NCBI GenBank assembly: GCA_947501565.1
Contig: CANMWJ010000001.1
Span: forward strand, 248,001 to 312,000
DNA length: 64,000 nucleotides
Direction of reading: 5' to 3'
Source: an uncultured Marinobacterium sp.
Lineage (GTDB): Bacteria > Pseudomonadota > Gammaproteobacteria > Pseudomonadales > Balneatricaceae
The notes beneath the pieces are model-generated. The model did not search any database. It was not told the DNA's origin and was given only the letters and a program-made list of their open reading frames with translations. Shown here in pieces: positions 34,823 to 42,476 of this stretch. Position 1 is the first letter of the stretch. Each line of letters starts with the position of its first letter. A program made the position numbers and the translations under genes.

Positions 34823-36274
34823 ATGAGTCGTATATTGGTAGGCCCGTTTAACCGTGTGGAAGGGGACCTTGAAGTCTCTCTGGATATCGACGGCAATCGG
34901 GTACGCAGCGCACGGGTGAACTCGCCACTGTATCGCGGTTTTGAGCAGATCATGCTGGGGCATGATCCGATGGATGCCCTGGTTTATACGCCACGCATCT
35001 GTGGAATCTGTTCGGTCAGTCAGTCGGTTGCCTGTGCCCAAGCGTTGGCGGATCTGATGCAGCTGGAGATGCCGGAAAACGGCCAGCACTGCACTAACCT
35101 CGTTCTCGCTAATGAGAACATGACCGATCTGCTAACCCACTTTTATCTGTTCTTTATGCCCGACTTTGCCCGTCCGGTGTATGCTGGAGCTGAGTGGTTT
35201 GCAAAGGTTGAGAAGCGCTTTAAAGCGACCAAAGGGGATGCCAGCCGGGTGATGTTGCCTGCCCGTGCAGAGTTCCTGCACCTGATGGGATTACTGGCGG
35301 GTAAGTGGCCACACACACTCAGCCTTCAGCCGGGTGGTTCTACTAAACCAGTTGAGCCTCAGGAGCGCATCCGACTGCTCACGATCATAGCCGCGTTCCG
35401 CCGCTTCCTGGAAACCGAGCTGTTTGGAGATGATCTCGATGTGATCGCAAACCTCAACTCTGTGGCGGATCTGGAGCAATGGCGACAGCAACAACCTTGG
35501 CACACCAGTGACTTCCGCACTTTTTTACACCTGAGCGAACAGCTGGAGTTACAGACGCTGGGGCGGGCGACCGATCAGTTCCTGAGTTACGGCACCTACG
35601 TCCAAGGTGATTCCAGGGTCTTCAGATCCGGTATCTATGTGGGTGGTGAACACTTACCCCTGAACAGTGCGGCGATCACAGAAGATATCTCCCACGCCTG
35701 GATGGAGAACGGTGATCAACCACTGCATCCTTCCCAGGGGAGAACCATCCCATCGTTGGATAACCCTGAAGGTTACAGCTGGTGTAAAGCACCACGTCTC
35801 AATCATCAGGTGGTCGAAGTAGGCGCGCTGGCGCGTCAGATGATCAACGGACATCCGTTGGCTCAGGATCTGATTGTGACACAGGGTGGTAATGTACACA
35901 GCCGTATCGTTGCGCGTTTGCTGGAGTTGGCGATCATCGTGCCGAAGATGCAGGACTGGGTGAAAGCGATCGACCCTCAGGCACCGTTCTGTAACCACGG
36001 TGAACTACCGGATCAGGGCAGATCGGTAGGGATGATCGAAGCCGCTCGCGGATCGTTAGGACACTGGCTGGAAGTGAAAAAAGGCAAGATACACAACTAC
36101 CAGATCATCGCACCGACCACCTGGAACTTCTCACCCCGTGATCAGCAAACCGTGCCGGGAGCGCTGGAACAAGCCTTGGAGGGCACGCCGATCCGAGCAG
36201 GAGAAACTGAACCTGTGGCAGTGCAGCACGTTGTGCGTTCGTTCGATCCTTGCATGGCCTGCACCGTGCATTAA
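34823..36274 (+). CDS. hupV: Regulatory [NiFe] hydrogenase large subunit (HupV/HoxC)
   Basis: The 483-residue protein holds the NiFe(CN)2CO site. Nickel ligands are C60 and C63 (RICGIC) and the C-terminal pair in DPCMACTVH. Translation stops directly after that His, so there is none of the C-terminal extension that a maturation protease removes in catalytic hydrogenases. This is a mark of the H2-sensing group (group 2b). Ile62 and Phe110 occupy positions where catalytic enzymes usually have Val and Leu. These bulkier residues are known to narrow the gas channel and confer oxygen tolerance in the Ralstonia sensor. AAGGA precedes the ATG. Confidence 0.9.
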   Translation: MSRILVGPFNRVEGDLEVSLDIDGNRVRSARVNSPLYRGFEQIMLGHDPMDALVYTPRICGICSVSQSVACAQALADLMQLEMPENGQHCTNLVLANENMTDLLTHFYLFFMPDFARPVYAGAEWFAKVEKRFKATKGDASRVMLPARAEFLHLMGLLAGKWPHTLSLQPGGSTKPVEPQERIRLLTIIAAFRRFLETELFGDDLDVIANLNSVADLEQWRQQQPWHTSDFRTFLHLSEQLELQTLGRATDQFLSYGTYVQGDSRVFRSGIYVGGEHLPLNSAAITEDISHAWMENGDQPLHPSQGRTIPSLDNPEGYSWCKAPRLNHQVVEVGALARQMINGHPLAQDLIVTQGGNVHSRIVARLLELAIIVPKMQDWVKAIDPQAPFCNHGELPDQGRSVGMIEAARGSLGHWLEVKKGKIHNYQIIAPTTWNFSPRDQQTVPGALEQALEGTPIRAGETEPVAVQHVVRSFDPCMACTVH

Positions 36275-36382
36275 AAAACACTTGTTCAAGAATTCGAAGC
36301 GCTAAATTATGCTGCTGGTTGGCAGATTATCGAGTATTATGCACGGCTAGGTTTGGATCCGCAGTGGATTGTTCAAGCCTGA
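36275..36382 (+). other. In-frame open extension after the hupV stop codon
   Basis: After the TAA of hupV the same frame stays open for 35 codons until TGA. The virtual peptide looks protein-like (contains GWQIIEYYARLGLDPQW) but has no start codon of its own. Normal hupV products end at CTVH, so it is probably untranslated. It may be a relic or chance. Confidence 0.25.
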
Positions 36383-36438
36383 ATCTTGTATCAAAACTTC
36401 TTAACCTTCAGGCGCTAATCTCTTCGATCGGATGCCCG

Positions 36439-36469
36439 GTATCAACATTTCATGATTCTCTGTTGATAC
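36439..36469. promoter_or_regulatory. Inverted repeat upstream of the TonB-dependent receptor gene
   Basis: GTATCAAC and GTTGATAC, perfect 8-bp arms 15 bases apart, lie 33 bases before the receptor ATG. The right arm overlaps TTGATA, a possible -35. It is a candidate operator. It does not resemble a Fur box. Confidence 0.45.
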
Positions 36470-36502
36470 GTTTGGAGTTGTAACGGTAGGGAAACGGTAT
36501 CT

Positions 36503-38623
36503 ATGTTTCGTGTTGTAATTACGTGTCTGTGGGCCCTGCTCGCGCTGCCACTTTACGTCTCTGCCGAACCCGACTCCTTCGATAATGACGTCGACTATTT
36601 CCTCGAAACCAGCTATTTCTCCACCATCGCTTCAGGTCATCTGGAGGCTGTGCGTAAAGCCCCGGGTGTAGTGAGTGTCATCACCGCTGATGAGATTGAA
36701 GCGATGGGCGCGAATCACCTCGATGAGGTACTGGAAGCGATTCCCGGGTTGCATGTGCTGCGCTCAGACCTGAGCCGACTGGAACCGGTTTACAGTATCC
36801 GTGGTATCCACAGTGGTTTTAACCCGCAGGTGCTTATCCTGTTTAATGGGATGGAGTTGAAGAATCCTTACAGCGGAGGGCTCCCACCATCTTCCCGTTT
36901 AGCTGTGGGCTCGATCGAACGTATCGAAGTGATCAAAGGTGCGAGCTCTGCGCTTTATGGAGCAAATGCGTATTCCGGTGTGATCAACATTATCCCCAAA
37001 GGGATTGGTAACTACTCTTCGCCTATCGCTCAGCTCCGCCACGGTAGCTTTAACAGTCAGGATCTGACGTTTCAATATAGTGAGCAGAATGATGATGGTA
37101 CGGGCTTTTTCGTCAGTGTAGAGCACCAACGTAGTGATGGTGATCGTAGCCGGACCATCAGTAAAGATCTGCAGAGCGAATACGACCGCTTGATGGGTAC
37201 CAGTGCTTCCCTGGCCCCGGGGCCGTTAAATACTCGTTATAACCTGACCAGTATCCTGTTGAATATTGAGCAGGAAGGATGGCACTGGAATCACTGGTTC
37301 TGGCATCAGGACGATGTGGGTACTGGGCAGGGGGTTTCCCGTGCACTTGACGATAAAGGGTATGGTGGCACTGTTTCCTATATGTCACATCTGCAGTTCA
37401 AAAAGATTGTTGATTATGAGAAGTCGGTCGAGAGTAACCTTAGCTACCACTTCACGCATGGAACAACGTTTTTTAACCTGTTTCCAGATAACAGTCTGAT
37501 CCCGATTGATAACGATGGTAATCCATCATTACCACCAGATAATGCGGTGCTCTTTACGGACGGTGTAATCGGTACTCCCGAATATAAAAGCCATAACCTG
37601 TATGCCGACACCACCTACCAATTCATCGGCTTCAATGATCATATTCTGCGGTTGAACCTGGGTGTTCGATACATAGGTATTACCACAGAAGAGAAGAAAA
37701 ATTATGGCCCGGGTGTTCTTAATGGCACTGAAAACACCGTCGATGGCACCTTAACTGACGTAACAGGGCAGTCCAACGTCTACCTGGATGATAAGGAACG
37801 TCATAACCTGTTTATCGCGTTTCAGGATCAATGGCGCTTAAGTCAGGATTGGACTTTAACTGTTGGCGGACGCTGGGACGATTACTCCGATTTCGGAGAT
37901 ATTTTTAATCCCCGTTTAGGACTGGTCTGGGAGCCACGTCCTGACTTTACTGCCAAGCTTTTATACGGTGAAGCGTTTCGGGCACCATCCTTCAGCGAGC
38001 TTTACCTGAAGAATAATCCCAGCGGTCTAGGCACTCCCTCGTTGGAACCCGAAACCATTAAAACCTATGAGCTGGTGCTTGATCATCAGCTGACCCATGA
38101 CTTCCGGTTGATCAACAGTTTTTACGCGTATAAAGCGGAGGACCTGATTGAAAATAAGCTGGTGGGCAGCGTGTATAAGTTTCAGAACTCCACCGAGCAG
38201 GATGGTTACGGTTTTGAGATGGAAGCACAATGGAAGGCGTCAGCCGATCTGAAACTGCGGGCTCAGTACAGTTACCAGCACAGCGAGAACAGCGAGACCG
38301 GTGCGGATATTGCCAACGTACCTAATCACACCGCCTATCTGGCGGCGGATTACTTTTTCGACAACGACTGGAAGCTGCACCTGAACAATCACTGGATCGG
38401 CTCCAGAGGACGTGAGGCAGGAGACAGCCGTGACCGCCTGAAGGGGTATAACTGGGCGACCATGAAGCTCAGTAAGCAGTTTTATGACCGCAGTTTGCAG
38501 ACCGCGGTGATCGTTAAAAACCTGTTCGACGCTGATGCCCGCTCGCCTTCATCCAGCATCATTCCCGATGACTATCCGCTGGAAAGTCGCAGCCTCTGGC
38601 TGGAACTCACCTACGCTTTCTAA
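36503..38623 (+). CDS. TonB-dependent outer-membrane receptor
   Basis: The 706-residue protein starts with a signal peptide (residues 1-22, ending ALPLYVSAEP). The plug domain follows at about 45-160 (APGVVSVITADEIEAMGANHLDEVLEAIPGLHV is split across its start; IERIEVIKGASSALYGANAYSGVINI is typical). The 22-strand barrel domain ends with the aromatic terminus LELTYAF. Such receptors import siderophores, haem, cobalamin, nickel chelates or oligosaccharides using TonB energy. I cannot assign the ligand. It lies 228 bases behind hupV on the same strand, so a link to nickel or iron supply for hydrogenase is possible but unproven. AGGGAAA is the ribosome site. Confidence 0.88.
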   Translation: MFRVVITCLWALLALPLYVSAEPDSFDNDVDYFLETSYFSTIASGHLEAVRKAPGVVSVITADEIEAMGANHLDEVLEAIPGLHVLRSDLSRLEPVYSIRGIHSGFNPQVLILFNGMELKNPYSGGLPPSSRLAVGSIERIEVIKGASSALYGANAYSGVINIIPKGIGNYSSPIAQLRHGSFNSQDLTFQYSEQNDDGTGFFVSVEHQRSDGDRSRTISKDLQSEYDRLMGTSASLAPGPLNTRYNLTSILLNIEQEGWHWNHWFWHQDDVGTGQGVSRALDDKGYGGTVSYMSHLQFKKIVDYEKSVESNLSYHFTHGTTFFNLFPDNSLIPIDNDGNPSLPPDNAVLFTDGVIGTPEYKSHNLYADTTYQFIGFNDHILRLNLGVRYIGITTEEKKNYGPGVLNGTENTVDGTLTDVTGQSNVYLDDKERHNLFIAFQDQWRLSQDWTLTVGGRWDDYSDFGDIFNPRLGLVWEPRPDFTAKLLYGEAFRAPSFSELYLKNNPSGLGTPSLEPETIKTYELVLDHQLTHDFRLINSFYAYKAEDLIENKLVGSVYKFQNSTEQDGYGFEMEAQWKASADLKLRAQYSYQHSENSETGADIANVPNHTAYLAADYFFDNDWKLHLNNHWIGSRGREAGDSRDRLKGYNWATMKLSKQFYDRSLQTAVIVKNLFDADARSPSSSIIPDDYPLESRSLWLELTYAF

Positions 38624-38646
38624 AGCAGAGTCCATGCACGTTATGA

Positions 38647-38663
38647 GGCAGGTGATACCTGCC
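38647..38663. repeat. Inverted repeat between convergent genes
   Basis: GGCAGGT-GAT-ACCTGCC: 7-bp stem with a 3-base loop in the short gap after the receptor gene. It is likely a shared 3'-end hairpin without T runs. Confidence 0.45.
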
Positions 38664-38683
38664 CCAAGCTTATCTCCAGTCGG

Positions 38684-38986
38684 TCACTTCAGCCCTGGCA
38701 ATTCCTTCCAAACGGCCAACTCTAATAGCTGTTTTACGGTACTTCCTTGCTGCAACTGTTCAAAACAGTGGAAGCGGTTATTACCTTCATCGTCACGATA
38801 CTCGATATACACGAACCACTGCTGCTGTAGCTGTTGTGCAGCATCTTTGCGTTTGCCCGGCGCAAACCAGATCTTCAGTGGTCGCAGACTTTTTTGGTGC
38901 AGACGGTTATAGGTGCGTTGCCAGGATTGATCAGGGGTAACGGTAAGTTCTGTATCAGCGGCGCTGAGTGTGTGTGCTTCAAACAT
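38684..38986 (-). CDS. Hypothetical 100-residue protein
   Basis: I do not recognise a family. The ATG at 38986 is chosen because GGGAG lies just upstream; an earlier in-frame ATG adds 29 residues with no ribosome site. The protein is soluble, with one conserved-looking core (SLRPLKIWFAPGKRKDAAQQLQ, split here by view) followed by an acidic strand-rich segment (WFVYIEYRDDEGNNRFHCFEQ). It is convergent with the receptor gene. Confidence 0.55.
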   Translation of the reverse strand: MFEAHTLSAADTELTVTPDQSWQRTYNRLHQKSLRPLKIWFAPGKRKDAAQQLQQQWFVYIEYRDDEGNNRFHCFEQLQQGSTVKQLLELAVWKELPGLK

Positions 38987-39185
38987 GGAGTGCTCCCATA
39001 AAGTTATGAGAGCTGACGTAGTGGGGCGTACCTGATTCGTTGTCGGTTCGACCACATCGCTGCTTGGCAGCAAACCACCTTGCCCAGGTTGGCAGGTTGG
39101 CGAGGACGTCAGCCCTTCTCTTGATGTTTAAGTTGAGCTGACGACTCTAACGCGGAAAAAGAGAATCTGCAAGCGATGGCTTGAA

Positions 39186-40652
39186 TCAGGCCGCTTCCGC
39201 CTCCTCATCTGCGTAGGTGTTGGCAATCTCAATAAACTGCTGCTCCACTTTCAGAAAGGCGTCAACCACCGTCGGATCGAAGTGGCTGCCGCTGCCTTCA
39301 AGGATGATGGAGCGGGCTTTTTCGTGGGAGAACGCCGGTTTATACACCCGTTTGGAGCGCAGGGCGTCGTACACGTCGGCCAGTGCCATCAGGCGGCCGG
39401 AGATGGGGATCGCCTCACCTTTGAGTTTGTTCGGATAACCGTTGCCGTCCCATTTTTCATGGTGGGTCAGGCTGATTTCACGGGCGATCTGCAAGAAGGA
39501 GTTGCTGCCCAGCTGCGCTTCGGCCACCTCAAGGGCGTCGGCACCGATCTGGGCGTGGCCTTTCATGATGTCGAACTCTTCGTCGGTGAGTTTGCCCGGT
39601 TTCAGCAAGATGCTGTCGGGAATCCCCACCTTACCCACATCGTGAAGCGGGGCAGATTTATAGAGCAGGTCGATGGTCGCCGGATCAAGCGCGTCACGGT
39701 CTCGTTCGCCACGGCTGAGCTGCTCGGCCAACAGACGCACGTAGTTTTGGGTACGCAGGATATGGCCGCCGGTTTCGTTGTCACGGGTTTCTGCCAGGCT
39801 TGCCAGCCCGAGGATGCTGGCGTCGCGGGTGATGTTGAGTTCCTGGGTCCGTTCAGCCAGGGCGTTGATCATACGGTTGGTGCGTACCGCCATCAGGCCG
39901 AACTCATCGTTGCTGGTGACCGGTACCTGGATTGCCAACTCGCCTTCGGTCAGTCGCTGCAGAGTATGGTTCTGCGCGCTGATAAAGAGTTTCAGGTTGC
40001 GCGAGTAACCGATGATGATCGCCAGGATATAGAGCATCATGGTGCCGATCACAAAGACGATCTCTCCAAGGATATAACCCTGTGAAGTCTCCAGAGGGAT
40101 GCTGTCGCCGGTATGAATCAGCCACTCCAGATCCTTGTTGATTACCAGGAAAACCACCCCGATCACCGAGATGGCACAGATCGCCGCAAACCAGATAAAT
40201 TTCTGCGTCAGCGGGTAAGGGTTATCGTCCGGTTCCAGCTGTTGGTCGCTATTACTGATTTGCTGTGCAAGCTGGTATTCGCGAAACAGCGCCAGCTCGC
40301 AGGCGATCAGGAAACCCAGCACCGACATCCCTACGATCACCTTACCGCCACTCTCCAGCGGAAAACCGTAAAGCGCCGCGTTATAGCTGCCCAGAAGCAA
40401 ACCGAAACCGACAAACAAACCCAGGTCGGTTTTGAACTGGGTTTTCACCTGCAGTTTGTAGGGTTGGCGGGCGATAGAGGCTTCCAGCTTGCGGCGGATC
40501 AGCCACTGTACGCTGAATACGACCAGAATCGGCAGCAGCAGTTGGGCCGTGGTCAGGGAATCGAGAAAGGGACAGACCTGAATACCGTATACCGAAAACA
40601 GGACAAGCGCTGCCAGGTAGTGGAAGGTGGTGCGTTTCTGAATGGTCTGCAT
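39186..40652 (-). CDS. Membrane HD-GYP domain protein, probable cyclic-di-GMP phosphodiesterase
   Basis: The 488-residue protein has six likely membrane segments (about 10-30, 35-52, 77-95, 103-122, 150-172 and 196-218). A HAMP-like linker follows at about 220-275 (LTEGELAIQVPVTSNDEFG). The HD-GYP domain runs from about 285 to 475. The catalytic HD is in APLHDVGKVGIPD, HHEKWDGNGYP carries the GYP-type motif (GNGYP), and ALADVYDAL is conserved. HD-GYP enzymes linearise cyclic-di-GMP to GMP. The N-terminal input domain is unfamiliar. AGGGA is the ribosome site. Confidence 0.88.
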   Translation of the reverse strand: MQTIQKRTTFHYLAALVLFSVYGIQVCPFLDSLTTAQLLLPILVVFSVQWLIRRKLEASIARQPYKLQVKTQFKTDLGLFVGFGLLLGSYNAALYGFPLESGGKVIVGMSVLGFLIACELALFREYQLAQQISNSDQQLEPDDNPYPLTQKFIWFAAICAISVIGVVFLVINKDLEWLIHTGDSIPLETSQGYILGEIVFVIGTMMLYILAIIIGYSRNLKLFISAQNHTLQRLTEGELAIQVPVTSNDEFGLMAVRTNRMINALAERTQELNITRDASILGLASLAETRDNETGGHILRTQNYVRLLAEQLSRGERDRDALDPATIDLLYKSAPLHDVGKVGIPDSILLKPGKLTDEEFDIMKGHAQIGADALEVAEAQLGSNSFLQIAREISLTHHEKWDGNGYPNKLKGEAIPISGRLMALADVYDALRSKRVYKPAFSHEKARSIILEGSGSHFDPTVVDAFLKVEQQFIEIANTYADEEAEAA

Positions 40653-40691
40653 CGTAGTATCCCTGCGTACGGCCCGGTGGAAATAGCACGT

Positions 40692-40726
40692 ATTGATTTC
40701 TAATCCAGATCTGATTCCGGATCAAT
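40692..40726. promoter_or_regulatory. Nested palindrome upstream of the HD-GYP gene
   Basis: ATTGAT (40692-40697) and ATCAAT (40721-40726) enclose AATC-CAGATCT-GATT (40702-40716), a two-layer dyad 40-75 bases before the start codon. It is a candidate regulator site; no protein can be named. Confidence 0.35.
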
Positions 40727-40734
40727 AACAGATA

Positions 40735-40768
40735 TTAAAAACCGATCGGTCCAGATCTTTCCGACCGA
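40735..40768 (-). terminator. Intrinsic terminator after the TauE-family gene
   Basis: On the minus strand TCGGTCGG and CCGATCGG pair (8 pairs, two of them G-U) around an 11-base loop, followed by TTTTTAA. It lies 49 bases after the stop codon of the minus-strand exporter gene... the gene ends at 40817. Confidence 0.65.
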
Positions 40769-40816
40769 CAGGTTTCACTTTGCCTTCACTCTGTATCGGT
40801 CGATCTACGCAGATGT

Positions 40817-41557
40817 TTAGAGTGTATTGCCGACGATATACACACCGAGCAGCAGAAGTGCGGTAAAGAATACTCTGCGGAACATCGCATCCGACAATCG
40901 ACGGCGAATTTTCTGACCAAGCAACATGCCGGCAACGGCGGGCAGCAGCGCCAAACCGGAGATCAGCGCCTGGTCGTAGCTCAGCAGGTTGTTTCCTTGC
41001 AGCGCCAGACCAAGCGCTAGTGTGGAGAGGGTAAACAGCATGCCCATCGCCTGAATCAGAGCATCACGTGGCAGGCCACACGCCTGCAGGTAGAGTACGC
41101 TAGGTACGACAAAAGAGCCGGTCATGCCGGTCAGAATCCCGTTGACGGCGCCGAACAGTGGGCCGCACCAGCGCTGCTTCGCTGTGCTGAGTTGAAAACG
41201 AAATCCGATCAGGTTCAGGCCACCGTAGATGATCAATAAAAGGCCGAGCAGTCCAGAGAGCAGGTCCAGATCAAAGCGGCTGAGCGCGGTGGCACCGATA
41301 GAGACGGTTACCGTCGCGGTGAGCAGGAAGGGCCAGAGTTTCTTCAGTGTGGAGAGCGTCTGACCGCCAGCCAGGGCTTGCCACAAGTTAGTGGCGAAAG
41401 AGGGGACCAGCAGCAGTGCCATCGCCGTGGGCAGATCAAGTACAACCGTGAGGATCGCCAGACTGACAGTCGGCAACCCCAAGCCGGTAATTCCCTTTAC
41501 CGTGCCCGCAAGCAGGAAGGTGAGGGTGATGCTGATAAGGACGCTGGTCTCAAACAT
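40817..41557 (-). CDS. Sulfite exporter TauE/SafE family membrane protein
   Basis: The 246-residue protein has seven to eight membrane segments. The first repeat of the family shows GTVKGITGLGLPTVSLAIL, and the second is GAVNGILTGMTGSFVVPSVLYLQACGL. TauE/SafE proteins export sulfite, sulfoacetate or other small organic anions. The substrate is unknown. It follows the CheX-like gene by about 50 bases but in the opposite order of transcription output, being the next minus-strand gene downstream of cheX. The ribosome site is weak. Confidence 0.85.
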   Translation of the reverse strand: MFETSVLISITLTFLLAGTVKGITGLGLPTVSLAILTVVLDLPTAMALLLVPSFATNLWQALAGGQTLSTLKKLWPFLLTATVTVSIGATALSRFDLDLLSGLLGLLLIIYGGLNLIGFRFQLSTAKQRWCGPLFGAVNGILTGMTGSFVVPSVLYLQACGLPRDALIQAMGMLFTLSTLALGLALQGNNLLSYDQALISGLALLPAVAGMLLGQKIRRRLSDAMFRRVFFTALLLLGVYIVGNTL

Positions 41558-41607
41558 GGCGCCATTCTACAGAATGATGCCATGCTGATGCACCTTCAGG
41601 AGTTGCG

Positions 41608-42066
41608 CTATTCCAGGGCGACCACGATGATCGACTGGTAATACTTCCACTTGGTGGGTATCACGACGCAGCGGGTGTTTTTCGGCAGGCTGACCTTGTC
41701 GGGCTCTCCCTGTAGCACCACTGGCACAGAGATCATAAAATCGGACCCGAAGGTTTTACGCGCGTTACCCGCCAGTGTGTTGGCGATCTCGCCGACCAGA
41801 TCGCCCAGGTGTTCCGGGCCGACATCCTTTTCGCCCAATGCGATCAGGATGTAACTTAGCATCGCTTTGGGGCAGGTGTAATACACGCAACCGCGGTGAC
41901 GCCCGGAGATTCCGATGATGCCGGTGAAATCCGAGACGATCGGCTGGTTGGAGTCGAGCAGATAGGGGACGCCGATCTCCATCTCGGCTAAGCCCATCTG
42001 CTGGTAAAAGTGTGACACGCTGTCGATAAAGACCTCGATGGTGTCCTGTTCCTTGCTTTTGCTCAT
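41608..42066 (-). CDS. CheX-like (CheC/CheX/FliY family) phosphatase
   Basis: The 152-residue protein has the DLVGEIANTLAGNARKTFG helix with the catalytic pattern E-x2-N, which dephosphorylates CheY-P in this family. MSYILI-like hydrophobic strands and a C-terminal beta segment complete the fold. It is the third gene of an operon with the CheA-like kinase and the CheY-like receiver, so it probably resets that receiver. AGGAAGAG precedes the ATG. Confidence 0.8.
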   Translation of the reverse strand: MSKSKEQDTIEVFIDSVSHFYQQMGLAEMEIGVPYLLDSNQPIVSDFTGIIGISGRHRGCVYYTCPKAMLSYILIALGEKDVGPEHLGDLVGEIANTLAGNARKTFGSDFMISVPVVLQGEPDKVSLPKNTRCVVIPTKWKYYQSIIVVALE

Positions 42067-42113
42067 CTGGCTCTTCCTGATTGGTGGCTCTGCTGAGTGA
42101 TCGTGAAAGCGGG

Positions 42114-42476
42114 TTAATCTTCCGCCAGTTCATTCAGAGCACTTTTCAACTCTTCATCGGTAAACGGTTTACACAGAAAACCGTGGGCGCCGCTGGCCAG
42201 CGCGCCGATGGCTGTGGCCTTGTCGGACAGCGCCGAGACCACCAGAATACGGGCGTTGGGACAGATCGATGCCAGTACCGGAATCGCCTCAGTACCGTCC
42301 ATATTGGGCATGGTCAGGTCGATGGTGATCATGTCCGGCAGTGTTTCACGGGCCAGCTCAATGGCGTTGGCGCCGTCCTCCGCCGTTCCCACAACCTCGT
42401 AGGCGTCCAGCCCATGAGCGCGGGAGATACGGCGGCGGATAACCATGGAGTCATCAACAATCATCAGGCGTTTCAT
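42114..42476 (-). CDS. CheY-like single-domain response regulator
   Basis: The 120 residues form only a receiver domain. The acidic pocket is D8-D9 (IVDDS), the phospho-acceptor is at about D52 (TIDLTMPNMDG), the switch Thr/Ser is in VVSALS, and the conserved Lys is in CKPFTD. It has no output domain, so it signals by protein interaction, as CheY does. Its ATG overlaps the stop of the upstream kinase gene (ATGA), a strong sign of a cognate pair. Confidence 0.92.
   Translation of the reverse strand: MKRLMIVDDSMVIRRRISRAHGLDAYEVVGTAEDGANAIELARETLPDMITIDLTMPNMDGTEAIPVLASICPNARILVVSALSDKATAIGALASGAHGFLCKPFTDEELKSALNELAED

Noticed and set aside
36250-36483. 77-codon open frame across the hupV end
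   Set aside because: It overlaps hupV out of frame, has no ribosome site and an unnatural residue content.
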